From contig CP136066.1 of the NCBI GenBank assembly GCA_032622095.1, positions 128,993,917 to 129,057,916 on the forward strand: a DNA stretch of 64,000 bases, given 5' to 3'. The translations under genes were made by a program, and so were the position numbers. Source of the DNA: Siphonodentalium dalli. Its lineage: Eukaryota; Mollusca; Scaphopoda; Gadilida; Siphonodentaliidae. Each line of letters opens with the position of its first letter. The first letter of the stretch is position 1. A model generated the notes under the pieces. It was not told the DNA's origin and made no database searches. It saw only the letters and a list, made by a program, of their open reading frames with translations. Below are positions 38,992 to 51,034 of the stretch, in pieces.

Positions 38992-39994
38992 TTTTATGTC
39001 AAATTTTGCTTGACCAATTAGAAAAATGAAAGCAGGCCATCTGACATCGTCAACTAATCAGAAAATAGCCTGTGCGATCAAAGGCTACTTTTGCCGCCCG
39101 GCAACAGATAACAAAGTTATGGAGACACAGACTCAGTATGATTATTCATTGCCGCGGTGTCATATGCGCTTAATTTAGTGAGCGTGAACAAATACCCATT
39201 TCTTATCGAAATGTCCATTTATCGATCGGAATGGCTTTAAGTTGAATACAAGTTAATTGTATGGGTACATAACATTCAAATATGTATGGGTACATACAGT
39301 GGGATATTCCTCAACAAATCAACTTGAAGCGCGGCATGAAAATCGATTCAGATTTTCGCCCATGTCGGGGTTAGAACCCTTGCCAACCTGGTGTATTCCA
39401 GACTGTGATGATCGTATCCACAACCTAAGTAGCACAATATATAAATTATACTGTTCGGGTATTAGTGGCCTAATAAACATTTACAGCGCCGGAATCAACA
39501 AACGGCGAATATTCGCGTACTGCTAGTAAACTCACCTAATAAACTAGACGCGTGATTCCGTCTGGTGTATAAGTGCCGACAATACAAAGGGATTACCGTT
39601 ACGTAAGTAATTACTTTGTTGATGCACCGTCTGTCCTGACTCCTGACAGCCGTTCAGAATTTGTGCAATTGTTAAACTAGTCGCATATTGTTGGTATATC
39701 TTTGAAGTTAGGAGCATAGATTTTGATTATCTTATCTGTTAATTAAAAAAAGAGTACCGTTTAACTTTTATTTATATCTGAGAAAGATCGGCAGAATTTG
39801 TATCAAAACTTGGAACTATGTTTTAAATAAGTTAGAAAGGGAGCTTAACATTAAAACAAAATCCATCGCAATACTGCCCCTGGAAACTCATAATTGCATG
39901 CAGTAGGACACATTACTTCAGTCGTCAAAATATCCACTTTCGGACTCGATTTCTGGAACGACCTTCTAGAATGGGGCGCACATTTCAGTCTATT
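38992..39994. other. Spacer without recognisable gene
   Basis: This is AT-rich sequence. The frame at 39,257-39,526 has no family resemblance that I recognise. A GGGGTTAGAACCC motif at about 39,365 is tRNA-B-box-like but lacks a cloverleaf. Confidence 0.5.
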
Positions 39995-41490
39995 ATTGTA
40001 GATATGTCTTTTGCCAACAAGTCGGTACATAATATGATGGGGAAAAAATAATGGTTGTCAGTGAAATAATTGCTCAAAGTTACAGCGGTTCACTACCACT
40101 ATCCGAGTCGGCGGACGGACATAATTATATATAAATTAAATTTGCTGCCGAAAAACTATGATATTTGGCGTCATTTATCGTAGCTGGTTTGTACAAATCA
40201 GCTGATGTTTTTACATATTCACGAAGGTCTGTCTTTTGCCAACAAGAATATATACGATATGATGGGGAAAAAATAATGTTTGTCAGTGAAATCATTGCTC
40301 AAAGTTACAGCGGTTCACTACCACTATCCGAGTCGGCGGACGGACATAATTATATAGAAATTAAATTTGCTGCCGAAAAACTATGATATTTGGCGTCATT
40401 TATCTGAGCTGGTTTGTACAAATCAGCTGATGTTTTTACATATTCACGAAGGTCTGTCTTTTGCCAACAAGAATATATACGATATGATGGGGTAAAAATA
40501 ATGTTTGTCAGTGAAATCATTGCTCAAAGCAACTGCGGTTCCACTACCGCTATTCGAATCGGCGGACGGACATAATTATATAGAAATTAAATTTGCTGCC
40601 GAAAAACTATGATATTTGGCGTCATTTATCGGAGCTGGTTTGTACAAATCAGCTGATGTTTTTACATATTCACGAAGGTCTGTCTTTTGCCAACAAGAAT
40701 ATATACGATATGATGGGGTAAAAATAATGTTTGTCAGTGAAATCATTGCTCAAAGCAACTGCGGTTCACTACCGCTATTCGAGTCGGCGGACGGACATAA
40801 TTATATATATAAATTAAATTTGCTGCCGAAAAACTATGATATTTGGCGTCATTTATCGGAGCTGGTTTGTACAAATCAGCTGATGTTTTTACATAATCGT
40901 GAAGGTCTATCTTTTGCTAACAAGTACATACACGACATGGTGGGGAATAAATAATATTTATGGGTAAAATCATTCCTCAAAGTTAGTGCGGTTCACTACC
41001 GCTCTTCGAGTCGGCGGCCGGACATAATAATATATCAGTTAAATTTTCTGCCGTAAAACAATGACATTTGGCGTTATTTATCGGAGCTGGTTTGTACATA
41101 TCAGCTGATATTTTTACATATTCACGAAGGTCTATCTTTTGCCAACAAGTACATACACGACATGGTGGGGAATAAATAATATTTATGGGTGAAATCATTG
41201 CTCAAAGTTAGTGCGTTCACTACCGCTCTTCGAGTCGGCGGCCGGACATAATTATTATATAAATTAAATTTTCTGCCGTAAAACAATGACATTTGGCTTT
41301 ATTTATCGGAGCTGGTTTGTCCAAATCAACTGATATTTTTACATAATCGTGAAGGTCTATCTTTTGCCAGTAAGTACATACACGACATGGTGGGGAATAA
41401 ATAATATTTATGGGTGAAATAATTCCTCAAAGTTAGTGCGGTTCACTACCGCTCTTCGAGTCGGCGGCCGGACATAATTATTATATTATA
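39995..41490. repeat. 226-bp tandem repeat, about 6.6 copies
   Basis: Anchors ATATTTGGCG/ACATTTGGCG occur at 40,161, 40,387, 40,612, 40,839, 41,064 and 41,289, giving a period of 225-227 bp. Each unit includes GAGTCGGCGGMCGGACATAA and TTTGCCAACAAG. The first copies are nearly identical and the last three form a second subtype (GTGGGGAATAAATAAT). Frames of 71-112 residues here are repeat by-products. Confidence 0.93.
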
Positions 41491-42084
41491 AAATCGTTTA
41501 AGAATATGTTCACATATTCCCTCGGTGTTAACACTAGGCAGGCTGATAAATTAAGAAGCAATATTAAAGGCAAGAACATGTTTTTCAGAAGTACTACCAA
41601 AGCATTCATTTCCTAAAGTGTGGAACTCGATAAATTCCGAAATAAAAAAAAGTAAATTTATTTACACATTCAAAAAGTTATTGTCTCTGGAACTAATAGG
41701 TAAATATTCTCAAATGGTTATCTGTGAAAACAAATTATGCTTCATTTGCAATCGGCAAAAATCCACATGACTCAATAATCTGCCAAGGTTAACTATTAAC
41801 TCATATTATTATGCTCCCCAGTTATCACCCTGAACATCCTAGATAGCCCTGTGTCACATGCACGGTGCTGTCCGCGAATGTGACGCAGTACTGTCGCAAC
41901 AACCTCACTATTTTTGTTTCAATATCTTAAACTTGTCCAAAATCTCTATTACGATACAGAATTGTTAAAAACTCAACACAGTCTTGATTAAAAGTCTTGA
42001 TTAAAATGAATACATAAAATATTAAAGTAGGCACCAACCGGCCATCCAAATACCAAATAGTCTGTGTCAAATTGTAAATACGCC
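41491..42084. other. Spacer without recognisable gene
   Basis: AT-rich with no long frame, repeat or structured element that I can support. Confidence 0.5.
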
Positions 42085-42232
42085 ATTACATTTATCATTC
42101 AGGGGCAGCAGTAAGACGGCCAGCTAGGTCATGCTGCTCCTGTGCAATAATATACTTTTGTTTACTATTTTGTTAATGTATTGTATTTTAATATTATTGT
42201 GCAAATAAAGATCTATCTATCTATCTATCTTG
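42085..42232 (+). mobile_element. Possible non-LTR retrotransposon 3' tail with ATCT repeats
   Basis: A stretch of about 120 bp ends in CAAATAAAGATCTATCTATC followed by further ATCT repeats. A polyadenylation-like AATAAA and a short tandem tail are usual for 3' ends of CR1/L2-like LINEs. There is no coding part, and I could not find a clear target duplication, so it would be a strongly 5'-truncated copy. Confidence 0.45.
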
Positions 42233-42824
42233 TGTAATTTGTCGCTGCATCTCAGAAATGACATATAGCAACAACTTCTGTGCAGACCAGAATCTGATCT
42301 ACGATAACTCATCCATAACAACTCCGAATTTGCTGAGGTGTGAACCCGCATCAACCTTGTCTAGGCCAGACTTCGATAATGGTATCACGACATATCCACC
42401 TCATACATACCATCATATCTGGTAGCACTTGTAATAATATTCATTGAGAAAGATTGACCTTCTATTGTCGGGTTTAAGTAATTTCATATTGATTATGTCA
42501 AAGGTGACGGGCATAAATAACAATCAGGCATTCAATGTATTACTGTTACTCGGTTCTTCGTTTTAAACAATCCTGTTCATCTGTAAATACCTCACTCAAA
42601 ATTGCCACCTATTTCAAGGGACACGGATTACTTGATAACGAATGCTCATGAATGCAAGATTCGTCAATAATGGGCACCATTCTGGTAGCAATTTTAAATA
42701 GAATTGCGCATTGTGATGTCCCGGAGTAACATGATACAATGAATATTATACTTTGGGTTGTGTGAGACATTATATGACGGCGATAAAAGTGAAACATGAC
42801 ATATTTCACTATTTATTCTGACCA
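42233..42824. other. Spacer without recognisable gene
   Basis: No supported feature. The minus-strand frames at 42,609-42,888 have no recognised family and overlap each other. Confidence 0.45.
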
Positions 42825-43455
42825 ACATATTGGCAGACATCTTGGGGTTAGTAATCCAAAAACGACATTGAATTATCGTACATATCAAACATCTCCGCCA
42901 CGCTACATTCTGCGCTTTAGGTTCCGAGAAGATGACAAAAACGGCTTTAGGTTATTTTTGGAGAAAAATAGCTAAATTTTATATACAAAAAAAAGTGCCA
43001 GGAGGTGCATTGTGTAATATTTTCAACAACAGTTTGTAGATCGGGATATATACCTTAAACTATAGTTTAGCAGTTCATCAACGACCGCTTTGTTAGTTAA
43101 GACATTTAAGCAAGTATTTGTGCGTTCTTACATATTTCCCAATTTCCACCTATATTGCAGCTGCCATATTGGCGGCCATTTTAGGTTAGTATGTCATTTT
43201 TTAAGCCAAGGCGGAATAAAATTGCCGTATACACCAATTATCTCCACCGTTACTAATTCTTGTCTTTTTTTTGCCTTCCAGAAAATAAAAAAATGCGTTT
43301 TATATAAATTTTTAGGAAAAATTCTAAAATTTCTTAAAATTTCGGGTCTGGGGGTACATTATCTATTGTTTCTAATTTAATTTTCGAGTTTGTAGACAGA
43401 AACTTATGTATTATTACATTCTTTAGCAGACTTTCAACGGCCGTTATGTTAATTA
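42825..43455. repeat. Diverged tandem duplication, period about 339 bp
   Basis: The order of motifs at 42,825-43,110 recurs at 43,164-43,455: CATATTGGC-G-CAT-TTAGG, an A-rich block, GGAAAAAT-CTAAATTT, GGGGGTACAT or GGAGGTGCAT, GTTTGTAGA, and AACG-CCG-T-TGTTA-TTAAG. Divergence is high, so this is an old duplication or two copies of an interspersed repeat. Confidence 0.45.
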
Positions 43456-43779
43456 AGCCTATTGACATGTAACCGTGAGTTATGTGTGCCTTATACCACA
43501 GCATGGCGCATCTTAACTTTAGGGGGGAGGGTTGATTTTTCTGCCTGTGATAAAAAATAATACCGCTTGCAACTATAAGTTATACATCAAAATATAGCCA
43601 ATTGGCAGTAGTTTCCCATGGTCTTACTTTACGATTTAAAAGAAACGAAAGACAACACTTTAGCGTGAATCGTCATATTTGTCTCACCCAAAATATTATT
43701 TGACGTCTATCTGACAAATCCAACATACGGATTCCGAAAGTTTAGTATTTACGCTAACCAAAAATGTAGGTCTCATAAA

Positions 43780-44150
43780 TTCCCTCTCCAGGCGACACCT
43801 ATGTCCATATTTGCCTGATTGGAACCAAATTTGGTATGTGAGTTTCACAGCCCAAAATACAGATGGAGTTCGAATATGGGTTTGATTTTATTTTAAATTT
43901 ATTTTTAACTTTTATAATAATAATTAAAAAAATGTCATTGACATTTGTTTTCATTTAGATATTGATGATTATGATAAAAAGATTTCCAATGTGTCCCTTT
44001 AATTTTTTTAAATAATTAAAAACAATTTGTTTTTTTAAGTTAAAAAAATTTGAAAAACTAACACCATTATAACTCTGCCAATGGTACCCCAAATCACCAC
44101 ACCAAATTTGATTAAATCGGTCCAAAATCTTGTGTTATGTACTGGTAAAT
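43780..44150. repeat. Interspersed repeat fragment
   Basis: The sequence contains AAATTTGAAAAACTAACACC at about 44,046, which recurs at about 53,876 with the following CATTATAAC. Phrases such as CACCAAATTTG and AATCGGTCCAAAATC give it a generic invertebrate repeat character. Family unknown. Confidence 0.45.
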
Positions 44151-45280
44151 CTGTTTGGAGCAACATTAAATCCAATTCACCAATTGCCTTTGGACTACTT
44201 AGCTATTGATAAGGCTATATTATTTTCTGATGTCTCTTATGCCAATGTGCAAATAATCTGATAAAGAAGGCTATGGTATCTAATTTAAAATAAAGATTCA
44301 ACAATAAACATCACATGATACTAACAGTAGACATGGACATCTGTGCTGCAGATTTATATCTTCAGATGGTCTGATATCATTATAATTGTTATTGGTTTAA
44401 TAGAGAGGTCAGTGTTCAACATAAACAATTCCTGTGATATGTTGACAGCTCTGCTATATACTTTATATTAATGGGTCAGTGGTGAGGTTGCTTATCTGTA
44501 TACTAGGACACATTATTATTGTAAACTTAAATTGGACTCTCTTAACCCAAGTATTCCATGTCCAGGTCACACCTACACATTTAACCCATGGGCTTGCTGG
44601 CTGTGGCGGTTTAGCATTACAGATCCTGTACCAGTGCATTCTCTTATATAAATGCCAGTGACCCATAAATTCCAATAATTTGTGTTATGTACATTTGTCT
44701 ATAATAGTACATAACAGTATACTCTATAATTCAACACCAAAACTCTCATTTATCCGATCATATTAAATTTTTATCGCCAAGGGATGGGTTAACATCTGCT
44801 GATCGTGATCGGCCTCTCGTTGAGTTATCAGAATAGTTTATATCGGGATCCCGATAGTAGTTTTGAGATGACGCCTTTAATATGCCCCTTAGTTTGATGA
44901 TTTCTCATTTTTTTTTACGGTTTAGGCCAAAAAAAAAAACATGTCTGTTTCCGATAACATGGGGAAAATTTTCCAGGCAGGCAGGCCAGGGCAGGCAGGG
45001 TTTTTTTTTTTTTTTAATAAGGTCATTTGAAAGGATAAAACAGTGCATTGACATGTATTAAAGAGTTTTGAATATCATATACCTGCCAACTGCCCAAGTA
45101 TTGGATCTCATTCATAGCAGTACCATTTTGAATAGACAGGGAAATTGTTGATGGGATCAACATTGCTCTCAGATATATTCATGTATTCTGACATATTCCG
45201 ACCGGTGATCACATGATAGAGTTCAAAGTAGTTTAAGTTTAGAATTTTATTTGACAGAATATCCAATGTTGAACATGCAT
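44151..45280. other. Spacer with homopolymers, no recognisable gene
   Basis: It holds GCAGGCAGG-type repeats with a run of 16 T (about 44,972-45,016) and otherwise AT-rich DNA. The frame at 44,479-44,661 has no splice or family support. Confidence 0.45.
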
Positions 45281-45300
45281 ATATAGAGGATATGAAATGA

Positions 45301-45379
45301 GTGTTTCTCTCATATGATATTTATGAAACGAGTCTAAAAATTTGTGACGAGTTTCATAAATATCATATCAGAGAAACAC
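45301..45379. repeat. 29-bp hairpin, part of a possible MITE
   Basis: The arms 45,301-45,329 and 45,351-45,379 are reverse complements with one mismatch, starting GTGTTTCTCTCATATGATAT. Immediately after, ACGAATTACATATTCTATTT (45,378) recurs at 45,627, so a 23-bp direct repeat sits 249 bp downstream. A palindrome ATATGAACT-AGT-AGTTCATAT lies near 45,822. These may be parts of one 0.5-kb element. Confidence 0.6.
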
Positions 45380-45904
45380 GAATTACATATTCTATTTATC
45401 ATATGACACCTATAAATTGATTATGATGTCCAAAATGCACACAAATCACTAAATAGCTACATGTATATGACATCGGCAGCAAAAGGTTAATGTGACGTCA
45501 CTTCATTGCACAGGAAGCCCAATTACACCTGGTGAACTAGCAGAAATAATATGCACACGTGTGAAGATATAGTGCGCTATTCTGTTCTCAGTTTATGACA
45601 TTATATCGTATGTTTATTAGATAAATACGAATTACATATTCTATTTATCGTATAACAATGTCCAAAACTATATATTTCAAGATTATAATTGAGAGAATTT
45701 CAGCATCGCGTTGATTGACGCGCACGAATTTAGTTAGAGATACGGCTCGGCCCCGGCTGCCATTCAGCCAATCAAAACACACTTTTTGTCAACAAACCAA
45801 TCAAATTATCGGAAGGTGATATGAACTAGTAGTTCATATGAAATTGATTTATGACATACTTTCCAACGTAAATAATGATTGAGTCATATGATAAAAATAA
45901 ACTC

Positions 45905-46620
45905 TAACCCACAATTGAAAATTTGAGAACTTCCCCCATAGGCCTATAAAGGACCCCCCCCCCCCCCCCCCCCCGCCCCCCACCACAATTGAAAATTTGA
46001 GCAGAACTTCCCCTATAGGCCTGTAAAGAACCCCCCCCCCCACTTGAAAATTTGAGCAGAATTTCCCCTATAGGCCTGTAAAGTAAGCCCCCCCCCCCCC
46101 CCCCGCAATTGAAAATTTGAGCAGAACTTCCCTTATAGGCCTGTAAAGTAAGAAACCCCCACAATTGAAAATTTGAGCAGAACTTCCCCATAGGCCTCTA
46201 AAGTGAGAACCCCCCCCCACAATTGAAAATTTGAGCAGAACTTCCCATATAGGCCTGTAAAGAACCACCCCCCCCCACAATTGAAAAATGGAGAACTTAC
46301 CCTATAGGCCTGTAAAGTAAGAACCCCCCCCCCCCCCCCCCCACAATTGAAAATTTGAGCAGAACTTCCCATATGGGCCTGTAAAGACCCCCCCCCCCCA
46401 CAATTGAAAATTTTAGCAGAACTTCCCCTTTTGGCCTGTAATGAACTCCCCCTCGCCACAATTGAAAATTTGAGCAGAACTTCCCCTGTAGGCATGTGAA
46501 CCCCCCCCCCCCCCACAATTGAAAATTTGAGCAGAACTTCCCCATAGGCATGTAAAGTAAGACCCCCACAATTGAAAATTTTAGCAGAACTTCCCCTATA
46601 GGCCTGTGAAGTAAGACAAT
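45905..46620. repeat. C-run minisatellite, about 12 units of 55-75 bp
   Basis: Each unit is CACAATTGAAAATTTGAGCA, then GAACTTCCCCTATAGGCCTG and TAAAGTAAGA, followed by a run of 4-17 C. Variable C-run length makes the period uneven. On the minus strand the unit is open in several frames (repeat LYRPIGEVLLKFSIVGGGG), giving false frames of up to 127 residues. The G-runs could form G-quadruplexes on the minus strand. Confidence 0.93.
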
Positions 46621-47336
46621 TAAAAACAACAGTTGAAGGGCTAACTACTATAAATCACAACGTTATGCCAGCCATACGAAAACAAAAGCATTGTAGCTTG
46701 CATCATCCCATTGGCAATGTGTTCCATGTACTTCTGAGCAAGCGATTTTAGTATGAGAACTTTAGAAGTCCGTTTGTAGCAACATGCAAGTACGGTATAG
46801 TGCGTACATACCTTTTGTGCTCGCAAACGAGCACACAGTCACGTAAATATATATATCGGACACGGTATGTTTTTATAGAGATCCCCATATATTAAAAATA
46901 GGTCATGCATTGTGTACATAATGCTGTTCCTTGTATTCATTGCAAGGTCTCTGCAAACGATATAATATAGGATATTGCTTAATCACGGACAGTCATTTTC
47001 CCGCCAAAACGCACGTATTTTCACTGCTTTGTTTTATCGCGTATATAGTTGTCTCTCGTGCATGGTACATTGTATATATATATATACAATTTTACTCGCG
47101 AGTCCCCGAATACACAATCGATCGTGTCAGTTTCATAAATAAACTGCGTAGGCGGGCGGTGTTAATATTATATTTCAATGCGATGTCGTACGTTCTATAT
47201 TTAGCCCGATTCCAGGAATTTGCGTCAACCAGGTTTACGTTTCTGGGAACAGCTTTGTCACCGCTCAATTACGCGAAGGATTTAAGTTTGAGGCGCTATA
47301 ATACATTGTATTTTGTTTACAAACACAGCCCATAAA
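46621..47336. other. Spacer; one 134-codon frame without support
   Basis: The plus-strand frame 46,931-47,335 is the longest here, but it has no recognised domain, includes a low-complexity IYIYI stretch and overlaps the retroposon target site. I do not call it a gene. Confidence 0.4.
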
Positions 47337-47428
47337 CGACGTGGGATTTCCGATTGATTGATTGATTGGGGTTTAACATCGTTTTAGCAACAAAGCCATA
47401 TCACGACGAGGCGACGTGGGATTTCCGA
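47337..47428 (-). mobile_element. Short retroposon tail flanked by a 17-bp target duplication
   Basis: CGACGTGGGATTTCCGA occurs at 47,337-47,353 and again at 47,412-47,428. Between them, 58 bp read on the minus strand as GTCGTGATATGGCTTTGTTG through AAACCCCAATCAATCAATCA. This is a 5'-truncated SINE/LINE 3' end with a CAAT-repeat tail inserted in the minus orientation. The long exact target duplication is typical of target-primed reverse transcription. Confidence 0.85.
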
Positions 47429-48439
47429 AATGACTCGCCAGTTTATAGTTCGAAATACGCGACGCAATTCTATGTGTAGCATGGCCGACCGCGGGTTGTC
47501 TTATTTATATCTAGAATACGCGATCGCATACACTCACCCATGCGTCAGTTGATGTATGCGGTGGTTGTTTATTGATGCTGTTGGGATTGGGAAAACAATA
47601 AATATTAACACACGACCAGGTTAATGTGCAGACTAGCACTCTGAAAAAAAATAAAAATTTGAGGCCGGCAAGAAAATCTCAGCCAGGCCGTGTACCGGAA
47701 ACAGAGACGTTTTTTTTTTTGGCCTTACTCGCCGACCGACAATGTGAAAAAAGTCCTAACTTATATTTTATTTTTGCCGCTGATGCACATACATGTAGTT
47801 TGGATCAAAACGAATCACCACATTTCCCAGCCTACATTTTACACAATTATGCAGTTGAATTTAACATATTTCATGAGTACAAAACGCTAATTTAAATTAT
47901 TAAAATGCAAATCTGAAAGGTACATCGCTGACCGCACAACATTGCCAAACTTTGTTGAGCTCATTGACCCGGAGTAAATACAAATAATGCGTGGCTCATT
48001 TCTTAGTCAATTGAAACATAATTGTGAGAGAATAGCAGCATTTTATATCATAATTTTGGGAGAATGGCAGGATTTTATTTCCTATTTTTCGTACCAGCTG
48101 TTGTTTAAAAAGGCCAAAAATATTAACCAAACCAAAACGAAACTAATCCTGAACACTTTTACTCTGGTCAACAAGTAATCCCATTTGAAATTTTAATATG
48201 CTTCACAAATGGATTTGATTTCACGGTTCTTCTTCCAAACTCGATAGAGGGAGTGACGAACTGACACATTGTGAGACCTATGAATTGTAATCTTCATGGT
48301 AGGGTGTGATAATCTCAAAATCATAACAAGCAGATTAACACTTGAGGCCTGGAAACCTGACGATGTTTTCACTGCTGCCAGTAATAAGACTCAGTTGTCA
48401 ACATCGTTCCAGATTGGATCAATACAGGTGTTAATTGTT
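47429..48439. other. Spacer with a repeat piece shared with 61.2 kb
   Basis: No gene recognised. AACATAATTGTGAGAGAAT at about 48,006, followed by TTTTGGGAGAA, recurs at about 61,215, so a dispersed repeat fragment lies here. Confidence 0.45.
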
Positions 48440-49680
48440 AGCTCAACTTTACTTTGTAAAGTTTGAGCTATTACCATGGCTTGGTATCCGTCGTCCGTGT
48501 GTGTGTGTGTGTGGGTGTGTGTGTGTGTGTGTGTGAGTGATGGTGTGTGTGCGTGATTCATCAACAATTTCCTTTAGCACGGGCTACAGGTCGTACATTT
48601 GGTTTGATCATTATGAAATTTGTTATGGGCGTTGACATTAACATGTAGATGGGAACGAGTCATTTCGGGGTCATTCGACAAAAAAACATGGCCACCAGTG
48701 GCCATCTTGGATTTCAAAATTAAATTAGTTAGCAAGGGCTACATGCCGGAATGTTAGTTTGATCATCATGAAATTTGTCGTGGAAGTTAATATTGACATG
48801 TGGATGGGAAAGAGTAATTTTGGGGTCGTTCGGCTAAAAAACATGGCCACCAGCAGCCATCTTGGATTCTACTCTTTGCATGACTAAATCCTTGGGCACG
48901 GGCTACAGGTCGTACCTTTGGTCGCATCATTATGAAATTTGTCATGGATGTTAACAATGACATGTAGATGGGAACGAGTCATTTTGCGTTCAATCGGCAA
49001 AAAAACATGGCCTCCAGCAGCCATCTTGGATTTTACTCTTTGCATGACTAAATTCTTTGGCACGGGCTACAGGTCGTACCTTTAGTCGGATCATTATGAA
49101 ATTTGTCATGGCTGTTGACATTGACATGTAGATGGGAACGAGTCATTTTGGGGTCATTTGGCCAAAAAACATGGGTGCCAGGGGCCATCTTGGATTTAAA
49201 AATTCAATCCATTAGCACGGTCTATAGGGCATACTGTTTGTCTGATCATCATGAAATTTGTCATGGATGTTAATATTGAGATGTAGATAGGAACGAGTCA
49301 TTTTGGGGTAATTCGGATTTTACTCTTGGCAGGTCATACCTTTATCGGATCATCATGAAATTTGTCAAAGATGTTGACAATGACATGTAGATGGGAACGA
49401 GTAATTTTGGGGTCATTCGGCCAAAAAACATGGCCACCAGCAGCCATCTTGGATTTTACTCTTTGCATGACCAAATCCTTTGGCATGGGCTTCAGGTCGT
49501 ACCTTTGGTCGGATCATCATGAAATTTGTCATGAATGTTAATATTGACATGTAGAAGGGAACCAGTCATTTTGGGGTCATTCGGCCATAAAACATGGCCA
49601 TCTGCAGCCATCTTGGATTTTACTCTTTGCATGACTAAATCCTTTAGTCCACTTCCCTCATCCGATCATCACCAAACTTC
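48440..49680 (+). repeat. Hairpin-headed tandem repeat, family A
   Basis: The head is a hairpin (AGCTCAACTTTAC and GTAAAGTTTGAGCT, 48,440-48,469), then ACCATGGCTTGGTATCCGTC, a TG microsatellite (about 48,498-48,556) and a body of units of about 164 bp. GCCATCTTGG anchors are at 48,701, 48,856, 49,020, 49,184, 49,443 and 49,607. A copy near 49,320 is deleted in part. Each unit carries ATGGCCACCAGCAGCCATCT, GCACGGGCTACAGGTCGTAC and GACATGTAGATGGGAACGAG. It is non-coding. Confidence 0.88.
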
Positions 49681-50289
49681 ATATTAATCTAATTATTTAT
49701 ATCCGGTTATCAAGTTACATGTAGGATGAAAACTGAGAGTGAGGAGACTGAATAATCTCAATTGTTTAAATTTATCTCCGTGTGGCTCGCCGGGATAAAG
49801 AATAACAGATCCGACATTTATATCACTGACTACTGTGTAGTTATCTGGTAACCTATAGTCATATCTTCTGTCCTACAGGTATGTCCTTCGCCATTAAAGT
49901 GCAGCCATCCATTTTATCATTCCTGAGTTGTACAGGAAGAGTGAGGGAGGAGGAGTGATTCCATCATAACTAATACAATTCGGCAGGGGTTCATTCAATG
50001 TACATGAAAAGGAGAGCTTATAAGTTAACACGATTAAGATGTGATCTGAAAAGGAATTGGGATTGTCTTCTTTTTCTAAATATCAGGTTTTATCTTCTGG
50101 AGTGTGGTTACATTTTAGAGTTACGAACTCAACATGCACTGATACATGTAGTAGTCTATTTTACAGTTTGCTGATGTTCCAACAAAGAAGCTACAAAGTC
50201 TATATTAGCATGTTCACTTTATTTGTTGTATTGTGTTCACATTTATGTCACATTCCTGGTTTAATACAATCCAGACATTTGATTTTGTA
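49681..50289. other. Spacer upstream of the exon
   Basis: No domain recognised. The frame at 50,057-50,296 lacks splice or family support. Confidence 0.45.
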
Positions 50290-50530
50290 CCAATAAACTT
50301 TGAATTATGAATTACAATACATGTATATAATACTTGAATTACAATGTATATAATTATGAATTACAATGTATATAATACAATGTATATAATAACCGTGAAA
50401 TTCCACATCCTAACCAATTACAATTGCAATTACATGTAATTGAGAATAAACTCAATTACCAATTACATGCAATTACTTGAAAAAATGTAATTAATTACAA
50501 TCAATTACAATTACAAATTACAATTACCCC
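50290..50530. repeat. AT-rich CAATTACAATT-type simple repeat
   Basis: Irregular repeats of TTACAATGTATATAAT and then CAATTACAATTACA occur. No further meaning is visible. Confidence 0.75.
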
Positions 50531-50894
50531 ATCCCTGCCGTGAATATGATAAAAAGTATTGCCAGGAAGAATGTGGTATAATTGTATAATAATCTCTCAT
50601 TTTGGGTAAATATGTCCTTTTCTTTTATTTTGGGATGTAATTTTAACAAGTGTGATCTGGTTGTCCAAATATCATAGATGTGGCTTGCATGTTCACTGGA
50701 GAGTTAACACTAACATAGATAATTTGTTTTTAGGTCTTATGGCTGGATCGTTTCAGTTTTTGTTTTTGTTGGCTTGCAACTTTACCTGCATACTTTATTT
50801 AACTGACACTTTAAACTGTGCCAATTCAGTGTCGAGTTTCATATCCTACTACCAGTAATATCTGTTTCACTGTGTTCTGTTTTATTTTCCTCAG

Positions 50895-51034
50895 GTTCTC
50901 CCTGTAATAATTATCGGGGATACTGTGATGTCTTTCATCGATGCCGCGGAGTTGATGCGGAAGGACCATTGGCCCGGCTAAAAAATCTTATTTTTAGTCC
51001 AGAGACATTCCAAGATATAAAAGCATGGATAGTT
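50895..51034 (+). CDS. ADAM10: ADAM10-like metalloprotease, single internal exon
   Basis: This 140-bp exon follows a pyrimidine-rich tract ending TTTTCCTCAG and is followed by donor GTAAGT. Two bases complete a glycine codon started upstream, and 46 codons follow with no stop, ending in phase 0. The peptide begins [20 protein letters not shown], continues through GPLARLKN and ends KAWIV. From family knowledge this matches the end of the ADAM10 cysteine-rich/stalk region just before the transmembrane helix, including the paired cysteines and the GPLARLK block. ADAM10 (Kuzbanian) is a membrane sheddase cutting Notch and other surface proteins. The catalytic domain, earlier disintegrin/cysteine-rich exons and the transmembrane/cytoplasmic exon were not found in the window; they may lie in long introns or outside. 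A pseudogene fragment is possible, but intact splice sites and frame argue against it. Confidence 0.88.

Noticed and set aside
39340-39410. tRNA-like B-box near GGGGTTAGAACCC
   Set aside because: No matching A-box at proper distance and no acceptor or anticodon stems could be drawn.
40165-40954. Frames of 73 and 112 residues
   Set aside because: They are the 226-bp tandem repeat read through; the peptide repeats with the unit.
45849-46629. Glycine-rich minus-strand frames of up to 127 residues
   Set aside because: They arise from the C-run minisatellite; run-length changes shift the frame from unit to unit.
46931-47335. 134-residue plus-strand frame
   Set aside because: Low-complexity segment, no domain, no splice or neighbour support.
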